This document shows positions 7,719 through 16,257 of a DNA stretch of 38,801 nucleotides, one piece after another. Every line of letters begins with the position of its first letter. Position 1 is the stretch's first letter. A program made the position numbers and the translations under genes. The notes under the pieces are model-generated. The model worked only from the letters and a program-made list of their open reading frames with translations. It was not told the DNA's origin and ran no database searches. The stretch is from Nodularia sp. (in: cyanobacteria). Lineage in GTDB: Bacteria; Cyanobacteriota; Cyanobacteriia; Cyanobacteriales; Nostocaceae. Where the stretch lies: assembly GCA_007692755.1 (NCBI GenBank), contig REBL01000058.1, positions 1-38,801 on the forward strand, in the 5' to 3' direction.

Positions 7719-8100
7719 AATAATTTGCCTGACTTGAGTTGATCTCCTGGTCTTTTCGGTCAGCAAGCCCTATTTACTGCCATCAAACAACAAGCGATCG
7801 CATTCTTGAAGCCCGATTTTTAACTTTTATGGCTAGCAAAAAGTTAGACATCGAGTTTGTCAACTCCTGCCTAAGTTAATTTGTGGATAGCGTGACAAAT
7901 TAGCTCACCAATAATTTGCTGCTTCAAGGATAGCAATGGTATGACTTACCGCTCTGAAAAACTTACCCAAAACCTGACAAATCAGACATTAAATAGTTTT
8001 GGTGTTTTCTTAGGTGTTTCATCCGGTCAGCAATCTGATACCATCCACAGGCAGATCATCTGTAAGCTACGGGCTACATATTAAATTCCCCATCAATCAA
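7719..8100. other. Gene-free stretch between convergent gshB and ftsZ
   Basis: It contains one HIP1 octamer near 7794. I see no strong terminator, RNA gene or convincing small coding frame; short open frames here lack a ribosome site and family features. Confidence 0.5.
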
Positions 8101-9387
8101 TCAATTCCTTGGTGTCCGGCGATTTCGCAGAAAGTCTGGAATATCCAATCCCGTTTTTTCTTTAGGTGGTTCCGCAACTGGTGTGGGAGGATTTACTGCT
8201 GGTTGCTGTGGCGTTGAACGTTTGGGATTAGGTGATACCCTGGCATTAGCCACACTTTGGGTTGGTGGTGCTTGGATTTCACCTGTAAACCCAGTTGCAA
8301 TTACTGTAATTCTCACCTCACCTTGGAGCCTGTCATCAATCACCGCCCCAAAAATAATATTGGCATTGGGATCAACTACTTCATATATGGCTTCGGCAGC
8401 AGCATTCACTTCATGTAAAGTGAGGTCACTGCCACCAGTAATATTAAATACAACTCCTCTAGCACCTTCAATAGAACATTCTAATAAAGGCGAAGAAATA
8501 GCCGCGATCGCTGCTTCTCTAGCCCTTGATTTACCCGAACTGACCCCAATCCCCATTAATGCCGATCCAGCATCCGCCATCACCGCTCTAACATCCGCAA
8601 AGTCAACGTTTACTAAGCCGGGGATGGTAATAATATCAGAAATACCTTGTACACCTTGACGTAATACATCATCTGCATAGCGAAAAGCTTCTTGTACAGG
8701 CGTTTGCTCTGGTATCACCTCCAGCAACTTATTATTGGGAATAATAATCAGGGTATCTACTCTACTTTTTAGCCCTTCAATACCTTGTTCAGCTTGAGTA
8801 GTACGGCGGCGACCTTCAAAAACAAATGGACGTGTTACAACACCCACAGTCAGAGCGCCCATTTCCTTGGCTACTTCGGCGACAATCGGGGCTGCACCTG
8901 TTCCCGTACCGCCTCCCATGCCAGCAGTGATAAAAACTAAATCAGCACCTTCTAAAGCCGTAGCAATTTCGTCCCGTGATTCTTCAGCTGCCTTTTGACC
9001 AATAGCAGGATTACCACCTGCACCTAAACCTCGTGTGAGTTTCTGTCCAATTTGCAATCGACTAGGCGCACCTGCCAAAGTCAAAGCTTGGGCATCAGTG
9101 TTAATTGACCAAAACTCTACTCCTGAGACATCAGACTCAATCATGCGGTTAACCGCATTTCCACCGCCACCACCCACACCAATTACTTTGATGTTGGCAA
9201 CCCGACCTGGAACAATCTCACCAATCCGGCTATTTTCCGTAGACATCTTTTTACTGTCGTGGTTTTGTCCAAAGTTCAGCCCAGAGTTGTTAAATGGGTT
9301 GGTCGAGTTAACTGCTAGCGGAAACCCCTGCTGTCCCACAGATTGGGAGTTTTTATAGGTAAGCCCTTGGTTATTGTCAAGTGTCAT
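8101..9387 (-). CDS. ftsZ: Cell division GTPase FtsZ
   Basis: A 428-residue bacterial tubulin homologue that forms the division ring. The GTP-binding signature GGGTGTG is at residues 158-164, preceded by [15 protein letters not shown] (68-82). The synergy/T7 loop NVDFADVR lies near 260 and the C-terminal peptide [12 protein letters not shown] binds membrane tethers. A ~60-residue N-terminal extension before the GTPase domain is typical of cyanobacterial FtsZ. The next minus-strand gene upstream is ftsQ, but a 413-base gap suggests ftsZ has its own promoter. Confidence 0.98.
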   Translation of the reverse strand: MTLDNNQGLTYKNSQSVGQQGFPLAVNSTNPFNNSGLNFGQNHDSKKMSTENSRIGEIVPGRVANIKVIGVGGGGGNAVNRMIESDVSGVEFWSINTDAQALTLAGAPSRLQIGQKLTRGLGAGGNPAIGQKAAEESRDEIATALEGADLVFITAGMGGGTGTGAAPIVAEVAKEMGALTVGVVTRPFVFEGRRRTTQAEQGIEGLKSRVDTLIIIPNNKLLEVIPEQTPVQEAFRYADDVLRQGVQGISDIITIPGLVNVDFADVRAVMADAGSALMGIGVSSGKSRAREAAIAAISSPLLECSIEGARGVVFNITGGSDLTLHEVNAAAEAIYEVVDPNANIIFGAVIDDRLQGEVRITVIATGFTGEIQAPPTQSVANARVSPNPKRSTPQQPAVNPPTPVAEPPKEKTGLDIPDFLRNRRTPRN

Positions 9388-9800
9388 TGGATTCAGAAAG
9401 GTAGATAAACGACTTTTTCAGGTATTATTCCCCAGAACCTCCGCATCGACGAAGCCTCTGGCTTTAGACATGAGGTTTCTGATCTAAGAGTCAACTATAG
9501 TTTGACACTGCCAAAATTTATGGCACTGTTCTTTAATTGTGATCACGACTTCCAACCTTAACAAGATTGTTAGTGCGAAAGTTTGCTACGGGATAAGCCT
9601 AGAGGCGCAGCACCGCAGGCCATAGCATAGCTAATTCTAGAGAAGTATACTTAGACTTACTTTAAATTGATCTGTATAACTTCAACGAAATATTAATATT
9701 TTCACTACTATGTTGCCCATTTAGGACATAATTCCCTCCACTATTTCTTGTTAATGCTTTAGATTAGCAGATGTTTATAGGGTATTTGGAGATTAAGTTT
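9388..9800. other. ftsZ upstream region
   Basis: The region between ftsQ and ftsZ must hold the ftsZ promoter(s) and leader. No clear -10/-35 pair stands out by eye. A fragment around 9600-9630 (gaggcgcagcaccgcaggcc) resembles the GC-rich extragenic repeats seen elsewhere in the window. Confidence 0.4.
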
Positions 9801-10598
9801 TTAGTTTGTTTGGTTCATATGTACTAGGGGGGATGCTGGATTTTTCAGGTCAATGTACTTTATTTGACTAAAATCAATTTTGGCAGATAAAGATCGCATT
9901 TGGGCGAGTACCTTGATTTGTTCGCTTAACTGAGGACTAATAGTACCAAGATGTACATTTCCTAGTTCTGTTTTCAAAATCAGATTTGTGGGATTTTGCC
10001 AATCAATTTCCCTGATTTTTACGGAACTTTGACTTAATGACGGATAAAGTTGACTCCAAGAGGAACGATATTGTTCTGGTATTCCCACAACTTTGAGACT
10101 CGGTAGTTTGAGGCTGGGATTGACTAATGTGTATTTTTCTACGGGTATCAAAACGCCACTAGCATCTAATAAGCCCGCAGGTGCAGATTTTTGGGGATTT
10201 TGAGCTATTGCCACGGGTACTCTTTCCTGGATTTCGATATTTAATCCAGGAGGAAAAAGGCGACGATTCACAGTTGCTTGGGCAATAGTTGGTTGTTGTT
10301 TCAAAGAATCGGCGATCGCATTCGGTTGTATTCGCCATAAAGACTGAGGATAGGATATCACCAGTAATGACTGAATTGCCGCTTCCGATAGTAATTGCTC
10401 GCCTGACTTCATCACTATTTGCTTGGGTGTATTTAATACCCATATCGGTTGGAGTGCCACCCACAGCAAACCACCAGCTATTCCACTAATAGCAAGAGTT
10501 CGCCAAATAGCCTGAATAATTGTTATCTGCCGTTGCCGACGTATTTTTTGGCGGCGCTTGGCTAAATCTTTTTGGGAAACTGATACTATGCCAGCCAT
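9801..10598 (-). CDS. ftsQ: Cell division protein FtsQ/DivIB (POTRA domain)
   Basis: A 265-residue bitopic membrane protein. A basic cytoplasmic N terminus (KDLAKRRQKIRRQRQ) is followed by one membrane helix at about residues 30-50 and a periplasmic POTRA domain (LNIEIQERVPVAIAQ...), then the beta domain. FtsQ scaffolds the divisome with FtsB and FtsL. AGAGG lies close upstream of the ATG. The order ftsQ then ftsZ matches other filamentous cyanobacteria. Confidence 0.9.
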   Translation of the reverse strand: MAGIVSVSQKDLAKRRQKIRRQRQITIIQAIWRTLAISGIAGGLLWVALQPIWVLNTPKQIVMKSGEQLLSEAAIQSLLVISYPQSLWRIQPNAIADSLKQQPTIAQATVNRRLFPPGLNIEIQERVPVAIAQNPQKSAPAGLLDASGVLIPVEKYTLVNPSLKLPSLKVVGIPEQYRSSWSQLYPSLSQSSVKIREIDWQNPTNLILKTELGNVHLGTISPQLSEQIKVLAQMRSLSAKIDFSQIKYIDLKNPASPLVHMNQTN

Positions 10599-11343
10599 TC
10601 AAACCTCTTTCTGGTTTCAGTCAAATTATTTACTAGCCTCGGTTGATTGAACTTGTTTAGTTAACCGCTTAATATCTATGTTTCTCCTCAAAATTTTTTC
10701 ACACCTTACCTAAACTAGACCAGTATTTAAGTACTAAAATTACTAGTACTTTTTCTATTCAAGTTTGCAGTGTTTAGTTTAAACCGAATGTAACCTTTTT
10801 GGCAGGTGGTAGCTATTACTAGCTGGTAAAAAGTCCACAAAAAAATTATCGACTAACATAACACAAACTCTAATATTGGCAACCCCGTTGCCAGTAATGA
10901 CATTTGGGAGAAACAAATAGTTAATAATGCGTTGGCATTAATGGCTATAAATTTTTGGGATATCAAAAATTTTCCACTTGGAGCGTATATACCTCAATTT
11001 CCCATCATCAATTATTAACTTTTGCCAGTTGAGACTATACAGTCAGGTTGTGATCACAGGATGGGACGTTGTTAAAAACACTTCTCAATAGATACAGCGA
11101 TCGCTTGCTTCAATGCTGTTACTTTCAATCCCAATGGTAAATTGCTTGCTGTGGCACAGCACAGTCAAGCTTTGGAATCAGGAAGGCAAATCAATTCAAA
11201 CCTGATGCAGGCAGATATCTTGCCTATGGTGAAGTTACATTTTGATCACCTGCTTATTTCTCATGGCATTAACGCAGGCGCTAAATTTTCGATTTATTAG
11301 TTAAGAGATATGAAGAGTGATGAATTTTTAATTCAAAACTAGC
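10599..11343. other. 745-bp gene-free stretch upstream of ftsQ
   Basis: The ftsQ promoter should lie in its first part, but no pair is convincing by eye. Between about 11097 and 11300 the plus strand has a frame reading FNAVTFNPNGKLLAVA, which resembles one WD40 blade. There is no start or partner blades, so it may be a decayed fragment or chance. Confidence 0.4.
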
Positions 11344-11757
11344 TTACCAACTCAAGGAGCGATCTGTTGGCAGCAGCGCTTCGCTATCGCCGGAGGCAGG
11401 GCTTTGCCTATCGCTCTCTAATAAATCATCACTCTTTTCCTCGTCACCATAATTTTCCATTGCAGCTCGTGGCAAAGTGGCTAAAAAGGCTTTCAGTCTC
11501 ATGCGCTCGATGTAAGGCCAGCCTCCTTCAGACTCAATATCTTTGAGTAAAGAATAGAGTTTCTGGCGGTTATCAGGCAAACTCTCTTGAAAAGCACTAT
11601 CTCGGATATCTCGATGTAACTGTTCTAAATGCCGCAACAAGCCCAAAAGAGCGATCGCGTCTCCTTGAGAAACCCTAGCTACATCATGCACTGCCGTAGC
11701 GATCGCTTGCAGTTGTGCCGATAAATTCCCTGATTCCAAACTTTTGTGGTTGCTCAT
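11344..11757 (-). CDS. Conserved cyanobacterial protein of unknown function
   Basis: A soluble helical protein of about 137 residues (SAQLQAIATAVHDVARVSQG..., DNRQKLYSLLKDIESEGGWPYIERMRLK). I place the start at ATG 11757 (MSNHKSLESGNL) because GGAGA lies at the right distance; the frame is open to ATG 11826, which would give 160 residues. The last ~25 residues (SPASGDSEALLPTDRSLSW) are encoded by a GC-rich palindromic repeat of the kind also inserted at 22908-22955, so the native C terminus was probably replaced. No function is recognised. Confidence 0.65.
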   Translation of the reverse strand: MSNHKSLESGNLSAQLQAIATAVHDVARVSQGDAIALLGLLRHLEQLHRDIRDSAFQESLPDNRQKLYSLLKDIESEGGWPYIERMRLKAFLATLPRAAMENYGDEEKSDDLLESDRQSPASGDSEALLPTDRSLSW

Positions 11758-11826
11758 GCAACTATCTCCGTGTAAATGAGGCCTACTCAAATTTACCGAA
11801 GATTCTTGATTTTTATTCGTGTTCAC

Positions 11827-12212
11827 AAATTTTCCAGTGCAGAAATAGATAAATAGACCAGAAAATAAAAAAAATTGTATAAGCTAGAAGTGACTCCTAG
11901 AAAGGATTATAGCCCTAATTTTTCTATCTTGAACCCAAGCAACTATGCTCTATGCCAAAAGCAAGTAATCACATCTAGCACAGCCTCCAAGCCAGCTAAA
12001 TGCAGCCAAGTATTTTTGGATGAGATTCAGAGAGCTTTGATCTTGAGTTAAAAAAAATCGTATGATCTGGCTAATTTCCCGATAAAGCAATGGACTGTAT
12101 TTGTATCTGGTGACAACACATAACATAATACAGAAACATTTGGGCAACACCGAAAATGCCATAGGCATTAGTTTTACAACTTAGATATTAATTTTTGACA
12201 TTGAGGTTGACC
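11827..12212. other. psbO upstream region
   Basis: A gene-free region that should contain the psbO promoter and leader. A short perfect palindrome AATGCC-ATA-GGCATT lies about 60 bases before the psbO start. No convincing gene on either strand. Confidence 0.4.
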
Positions 12213-13051
12213 ATGAGGTATCGCGCTTTAATTGTTGCATTCTTGGCTGTATGCCTGGGGCTATTAACTGCTTGCAGTGATGCTCCCACTTCTTCTTCTA
12301 ATAGTAGAGATTTACTTACTTACGAACAAATTCGAGGTACTGGACTGGCTACAAATGCCCCCAACTGGCAGAAACTAGCCGTGGCTCCATTCCCATTGAA
12401 TCAGGTAAGTCTTATGCCATCAAAGAACTTTGTTTAGAACCAACAACTTTCTTTGTCAAAGAAGAACCTGCTAATAAACGGCAAGTAGCAGAATTCGTGC
12501 CGGGTAAATTGTTGACCAGATACACTTCTACCATTGACCAAGTACAAGGTGACTTGAACGTTAACCCAGATAATAGCTTGACCTTTTTAGAATCTGATGG
12601 TTTGGACTTCCAAGCAATCACCGTCAAACTTCCTGGTGGTGAATCCGTTCCTTTTCTCTTCACCATCAAAGATTTAGTGGCTCAAACACAACCGGGTTTG
12701 ACCAGTATTAACACCTCTACGGACTTTGAAGGTACTTTCAAGGTTCCCTCCTACCGTGGTGCTTCTTTCCTAGATCCGAAAGGTCGTGGTGTCGTCAGTG
12801 GCTATGATAATGCCGTAGCTCTTCCAGCCCAAGCTGATGACGAAGAACTCACTCGCGCTAATGTCAAGCGTGTTGAAACTCTTAATGGCGTAATTTCTTT
12901 GCAAATAGCCAAAGTAGATAGCGTTAGTGGTGAAATTGCTGGTACTTTCGAGAGCGAACAGCCATCTGATACCGATTTGGGTGCTGGCGAACCTAAAGAA
13001 GTCAAGATTCGGGGTCTGTTTTATGCGCGAGTTGAACCAAATCGTGCCTAA
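12213..13051 (+). pseudogene. psbO: Photosystem II manganese-stabilising protein PsbO, with one-base frameshift
   Basis: PsbO caps the manganese cluster on the lumenal side of photosystem II. The start at ATG 12213 has GAGGT upstream; a lipoprotein-like signal (LGLLTACSD) and LTYEQIRGTGLAT follow. The frame then shifts by one base at about 12352-12355, where ACAAATGCC probably stood as ACAAAATGC. The first frame ends at 12437. In the other frame PsbO continues as CPQLAETSRGSIPIESGKSY through VKIRGLFYARVEPNRA to the stop. One inserted A gives a normal protein of about 279 residues. It is either a sequencing error in a short A run or a real mutation. Confidence 0.9.
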
Positions 13052-13098
13052 ATGCCTTTGAATGATTTTGTAATCATTATCTTGAATCGCAAGATTTT

Positions 13099-13139
13099 AC
13101 CCATTTGTTTCCTTTGACCTGGAAGCAAATGGGTTTTTT
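13099..13139 (+). terminator. psbO terminator
   Basis: Long stem ACCCATTTG...CAAATGGGT, extended inward by TTCC/GGAA, followed by a T run. It lies 48 bases after the psbO stop. Confidence 0.9.
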
Positions 13140-13140
13140 A

Positions 13141-13463
13141 AGTCAGTCGGCGCTAATATTTCCAACTGGTTATATTTAAAAATTTCAAAGTAGGGTGTGT
13201 TTTCGCGCAGCACAACGCACCGTCAAAGAAGAGAAAAAGGGTTAGGGGCGAAGACTCCAGACAAAATGTAGCGTCTCTCAAACAAGGACGCATTTTAGAT
13301 GCCATTTTTTAACACAAATTAGTATAAGCAAACTTTATTTATATAGCTGTGACACTAGTACCGCAAGGCGGAAGTCAAAAGTCAAAAGTCAAAAGTCAAA
13401 AAGCTTATAAAATGGGCTTTTCATGGATTTTGAATGGTTTGTTTATTTACGCCGACTTGTACT
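13141..13463. mobile_element. Possible MITE-like repeat element between psbO and sigF
   Basis: The left edge reads AGTCAGTCGGCG and the right edge, as reverse complement, AGTACAAGTCGGCG. Both resemble the ends of the MITE at 2279-2404, and the right interior (AAATAAACAAACC) resembles that element's right end (ACAAACAAACC). Inside is a hairpin repeat (GGTGTGTT...AACGCACC, near 13195). The target duplication is unclear, so this may be two ends of different copies. Confidence 0.4.
13372..13401 (+). repeat. STRR heptamer tandem repeat
   Basis: Four copies of AAGTCAA in tandem. Short tandemly repeated heptamers of this kind are characteristic of heterocyst-forming cyanobacteria. Confidence 0.85.
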
Positions 13464-13912
13464 AGGCTGATAAAGTGCTTATGTAGAAATTCTATCATTT
13501 ACTCAATAATTATAAAGTTTAGATGAATTTAATTTCTTAATTATAGTAATTTTACTGAAAAAGAAATTTTGATTAATTAGAAAAAATGATTAATTAGTTC
13601 CCATAATAAATTAATTAATTTTGTTGATTTAAGTACAATTTCGGTTTGTAAATGAGGTGATAATTTTATATTTTGTTTATATGTAGCCTGACAATCTACA
13701 AAAATTAACAAATCCAATTAACAATAAAAATACCAATTGCGCTTATTTGAATTTTGCTCGATTGTCAATTTGCTCAGATGTTCAGCAGCATTTTTTCTGA
13801 TTTACACCAACTTTTATCGGAAAAACCATGTTGGTTTTTTCTGAAACACTTTGCAATCGCAAATTTTTTAAGCGGGTATTCACTGTTTATTTGAATAAAT
13901 AAATGCGGTGCT
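13464..13912. other. Long AT-rich sigF leader region
   Basis: No gene is seen. The last 100 bases hold two terminator-like hairpins (13821-13839 and 13850-13869), annotated separately. Confidence 0.5.
13820..13870 (+). promoter_or_regulatory. Tandem terminator-like hairpins in the sigF leader
   Basis: The first stem is AAAAACCA/TGGTTTTT with a 3-base loop and ends in a T run (13821-13840). The second is TTTGC/GCAAA with a 4-base loop followed by TTTTTT (13850-13869). They end 43 bases before the sigF ATG. If sigF is transcribed from upstream, they would reduce read-through; they may equally mark the end of another transcript. Confidence 0.5.
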
Positions 13913-14689
13913 ATGCCTACTACAGCCAGCAACGAACTCAAGCATGAAATATGGCAACTGTTACGAGAGTATCAGCAATCTCGCTCTGAAACCATTCGCA
14001 ATAAGCTGGTAAAAATAAACTTTGGGCTTGTGAGAAAAGAAGCCCACTACTGGATGAATCAATGCCATGAGAATTATGATGATTTACTCCAAGTTGGTTG
14101 TCTGGGTTTAATTCGGGCTATTGAAAAATTTGAAATCTCCAAGGGACACGCCTTCAGTTCCTTTGCTATTCCCTATATTAGGGGTGAAATTCAGCACTAT
14201 CTGCGAGACAAAGGCGTTACAGTCAGAATTCCTCGACGTTACTTAGCATTACAACAGCAGGCAATAGGAGTCTCACGCTCTTTTCGCGAAAAATATAATC
14301 GCCCACCGACTGACTCAGAATTAGCAGCAGGATTGGAAATTTCTCTCAACGAATGGCAAGAAATTAAACTTGCATGGGTCAATCGCTCCCCTCTAAGTTT
14401 GGATGTTCCCGTTTTGGACGGAGAAGAAGGAACTACCAGCCTGGGAGAATTAGTTCCTGATCCCCGTTACCGCAGCTTTCAACTGGCGCAAGAAGATCAA
14501 ATTCGCCTGCAACAAGCACTGTTTCAGTTAGAAAAATGTACTCGTGAAGTTTTGGAATGTGTATTTTTGCAGGATTTGACCCAAAAACAGGTAGCAGAAC
14601 ATTTGGGAATTAGTGTAGTTACAGTTTCCCGCAAAGTCAAAAAAGGTCTGGGTTTGTTAAAGCAGCTGATGGGTGCGGCAGAAGATTAA
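13913..14689 (+). CDS. sigF: RNA polymerase group 3 sigma factor SigF
   Basis: A 258-residue alternative sigma factor of the SigF/SigB type. Region 2 is YDDLLQVGCLGLIRAIEKFE with FSSFAIPYIRGEIQHYLRDK (about residues 55-105). Region 3 contains RPPTDSELAAGLEISLNEWQ. Region 4 has the helix-turn-helix LTQKQVAEHLGISVVTVSRK (about 220-240). In Synechocystis SigF is needed for type IV pilin expression and phototactic motility, and in Nostoc for hormogonium genes; a similar role is inferred here. The position next to psbO matches what I recall of the Anabaena sp. PCC 7120 gene order. Confidence 0.9.
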   Translation: MPTTASNELKHEIWQLLREYQQSRSETIRNKLVKINFGLVRKEAHYWMNQCHENYDDLLQVGCLGLIRAIEKFEISKGHAFSSFAIPYIRGEIQHYLRDKGVTVRIPRRYLALQQQAIGVSRSFREKYNRPPTDSELAAGLEISLNEWQEIKLAWVNRSPLSLDVPVLDGEEGTTSLGELVPDPRYRSFQLAQEDQIRLQQALFQLEKCTREVLECVFLQDLTQKQVAEHLGISVVTVSRKVKKGLGLLKQLMGAAED

Positions 14690-14856
14690 TTTCCAGCTAG
14701 GTGAAGCTGCATTTGCTCTAGGCTGGTGGTGTTAAAAATAACCTTTAAAGTGTGCAAAATTAGGTTATAAAGGTAACATAGTTTGCCTTAAATATAAAAT
14801 AGGCAATTTTAATTTCCACAAGTCGCAACTTTTCCTAGAGCTTTTGAGAACAGCTA

Positions 14857-15645
14857 ATGGACAAAAATTTTCCAATTGCATTTGTAGCTATTTCATTTTT
14901 GGCGATCACTGGATGTACCATAGGTACACCAGACGCTACTGAGCCTACGCCTACTCAAATACCAGCAGCACAGTCGCCACCAGCAGCAGAATCCTTTAAT
15001 AATCCTGTGGTGTCTACCAACGAGACCGCAACAAATGCCTCTGCAACTCCTAACTTGATTCAACTCACTAATCCGACAGAACGCGAGCGGATAGTGTCAA
15101 AAGGACGAAATGACCCATTCGCCGGAATTATCGCGCAGCCTGTTCCTGTAGCTGCTGCTAGCAGACCCGTCCCTGTCATACCTCCCCTACCTACTCCGGC
15201 AGTGCAAAGACCGCCAACATCTAGCGCGGCGCTTCCCACTAGAACTCCTACAGATTCAGACCCAGAAGCCAAGACACCGCAGCCTGATACTCGTCAAACC
15301 TCAGTTATCCCAGAACTTATGCCCGGAGTGCTTCAACCTCCTACTCTGGGATCTGTCCTACCACCACCGGCAAAACCTGAATTAGCTGAGGGCGTGATGG
15401 TAAGCGGTGTAGTGCTAATTGGTCAAAAACCCCAAGCAATTATTAAAGTACCGAATGAAAGCACAAGTCGCTATGTACAGGTGGGACAGCAGCTTTCAGG
15501 TGGTTTGCTCATTAAACGTATTGAAATGAATGAAGGTTCCAATCCTATTGTTATTTTGGAACAATATGGTATTGAAGTTGCCAGAATGGTAGGTGAAGAA
15601 CCTGTCAACTCAGCATCATCAGCTACTAGTGTTGAAGCATCCTAA
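14857..15645 (+). CDS. Pro-rich putative lipoprotein, unknown function
   Basis: A 262-residue exported protein. The N terminus is a lipoprotein signal with lipobox LAITGC (Cys20). A long Pro/Thr/Ala-rich linker (about 25-175) follows, then a compact C-terminal domain (GVMVSGVVLIGQKPQAIIKV through VILEQYGIEVARMVGEE). The linker-plus-small-beta-domain build and the 'VSGVVLIGQ...YVQVGQQLSGGLLIKRI' text resemble PilP/GspC-type pilot proteins, but this is a weak structural impression. It lies between sigF and an 87-aa gene, all plus strand; the next gene starts two bases after its stop. Confidence 0.65.
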   Translation: MDKNFPIAFVAISFLAITGCTIGTPDATEPTPTQIPAAQSPPAAESFNNPVVSTNETATNASATPNLIQLTNPTERERIVSKGRNDPFAGIIAQPVPVAAASRPVPVIPPLPTPAVQRPPTSSAALPTRTPTDSDPEAKTPQPDTRQTSVIPELMPGVLQPPTLGSVLPPPAKPELAEGVMVSGVVLIGQKPQAIIKVPNESTSRYVQVGQQLSGGLLIKRIEMNEGSNPIVILEQYGIEVARMVGEEPVNSASSATSVEAS

Positions 15646-15647
15646 AA

Positions 15648-15911
15648 ATGGAAACTCAAGAAAAAATTGAATTCGCTGGATTATCTTTAGCAGTTTACCG
15701 AGAAATAGCCGCTCATTTGCGTCAAGTCGAAGGAATAGAAGTTGGCTTAATTCCTCAAGCATCTTCAGAATTTGATTACAATCAAAGTCAAATTGGTGGC
15801 TTATGGATTTCTGGGATACCCAATTCTGGGTCAGAAAGTCAGCAACGCGTACAACAAATTTTGGCTTACTATAAAAACCGCTACGGTGTTTCATCGGCTG
15901 ACTTAATCTGA
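15648..15911 (+). CDS. Conserved small cyanobacterial protein, unknown function
   Basis: An 87-residue soluble protein (KIEFAGLSLAVYREIAAHLR..., SQIGGLWISGIPN, VQQILAYYKNRYG). It has an alternating helix/strand pattern with no membrane segment and no motif I can name. It starts two bases after the lipoprotein stop, so the two are clearly co-transcribed. A terminator at 15922-15964 ends the unit. Confidence 0.65.
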   Translation: METQEKIEFAGLSLAVYREIAAHLRQVEGIEVGLIPQASSEFDYNQSQIGGLWISGIPNSGSESQQRVQQILAYYKNRYGVSSADLI

Positions 15912-15921
15912 GAGGGTTAAT

Positions 15922-15964
15922 GCCTAATTTTTTGATTAACTACTCGATATAATTAGGCTTTTTC
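15922..15964 (+). terminator. Terminator of the lipoprotein/87-aa unit
   Basis: Stem GCCTAATT (15922-15929) with AATTAGGC (15951-15958), followed by TTTTT. It separates this unit from the tubulin-like cassette downstream. Confidence 0.85.
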
Positions 15965-16257
15965 TAATCCAAAGTGACCTTGTTGATTATACAGGTCTAT
16001 TTTTTTTATTCAAAACTTTTACATAGAGCATTTTCCGGTCTAGTGAGGTAGAAAATCATCTGTGTTCATTTCTGGTTACTTCACTCTTCTATGTACCTCA
16101 GTTAGGCAATAAATGTTATGTATTATAATTATAAAAACACTAAAATATACACGTATATTAAACTATATAAACAGAATTACTGGCTGTCTCATGTTGGCAA
16201 GGTTGACTACATAGTTTGCAAGAATTCTGACCTAGTATTTTTGGGGCTGTCTGATTT

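Noticed and set aside
8014..8217. 67-codon plus-strand frame at the gshB/ftsZ junction
   Set aside because: It overlaps the 3' end of ftsZ, is rich in Trp/Arg in an unnatural pattern and lacks a ribosome site.
8183..8659. 158-codon open frame on the plus strand
   Set aside because: It is the complement of ftsZ; the minus strand gives a textbook FtsZ.
11950..12168. 72-codon minus-strand frame upstream of psbO
   Set aside because: No ribosome site, no recognisable family, atypical Cys/Leu/Phe-rich sequence; looks like chance in the psbO upstream region.
13372..13401. Tandem repeats considered as a CRISPR array
   Set aside because: The heptamers are contiguous with no spacers; they are STRR repeats.
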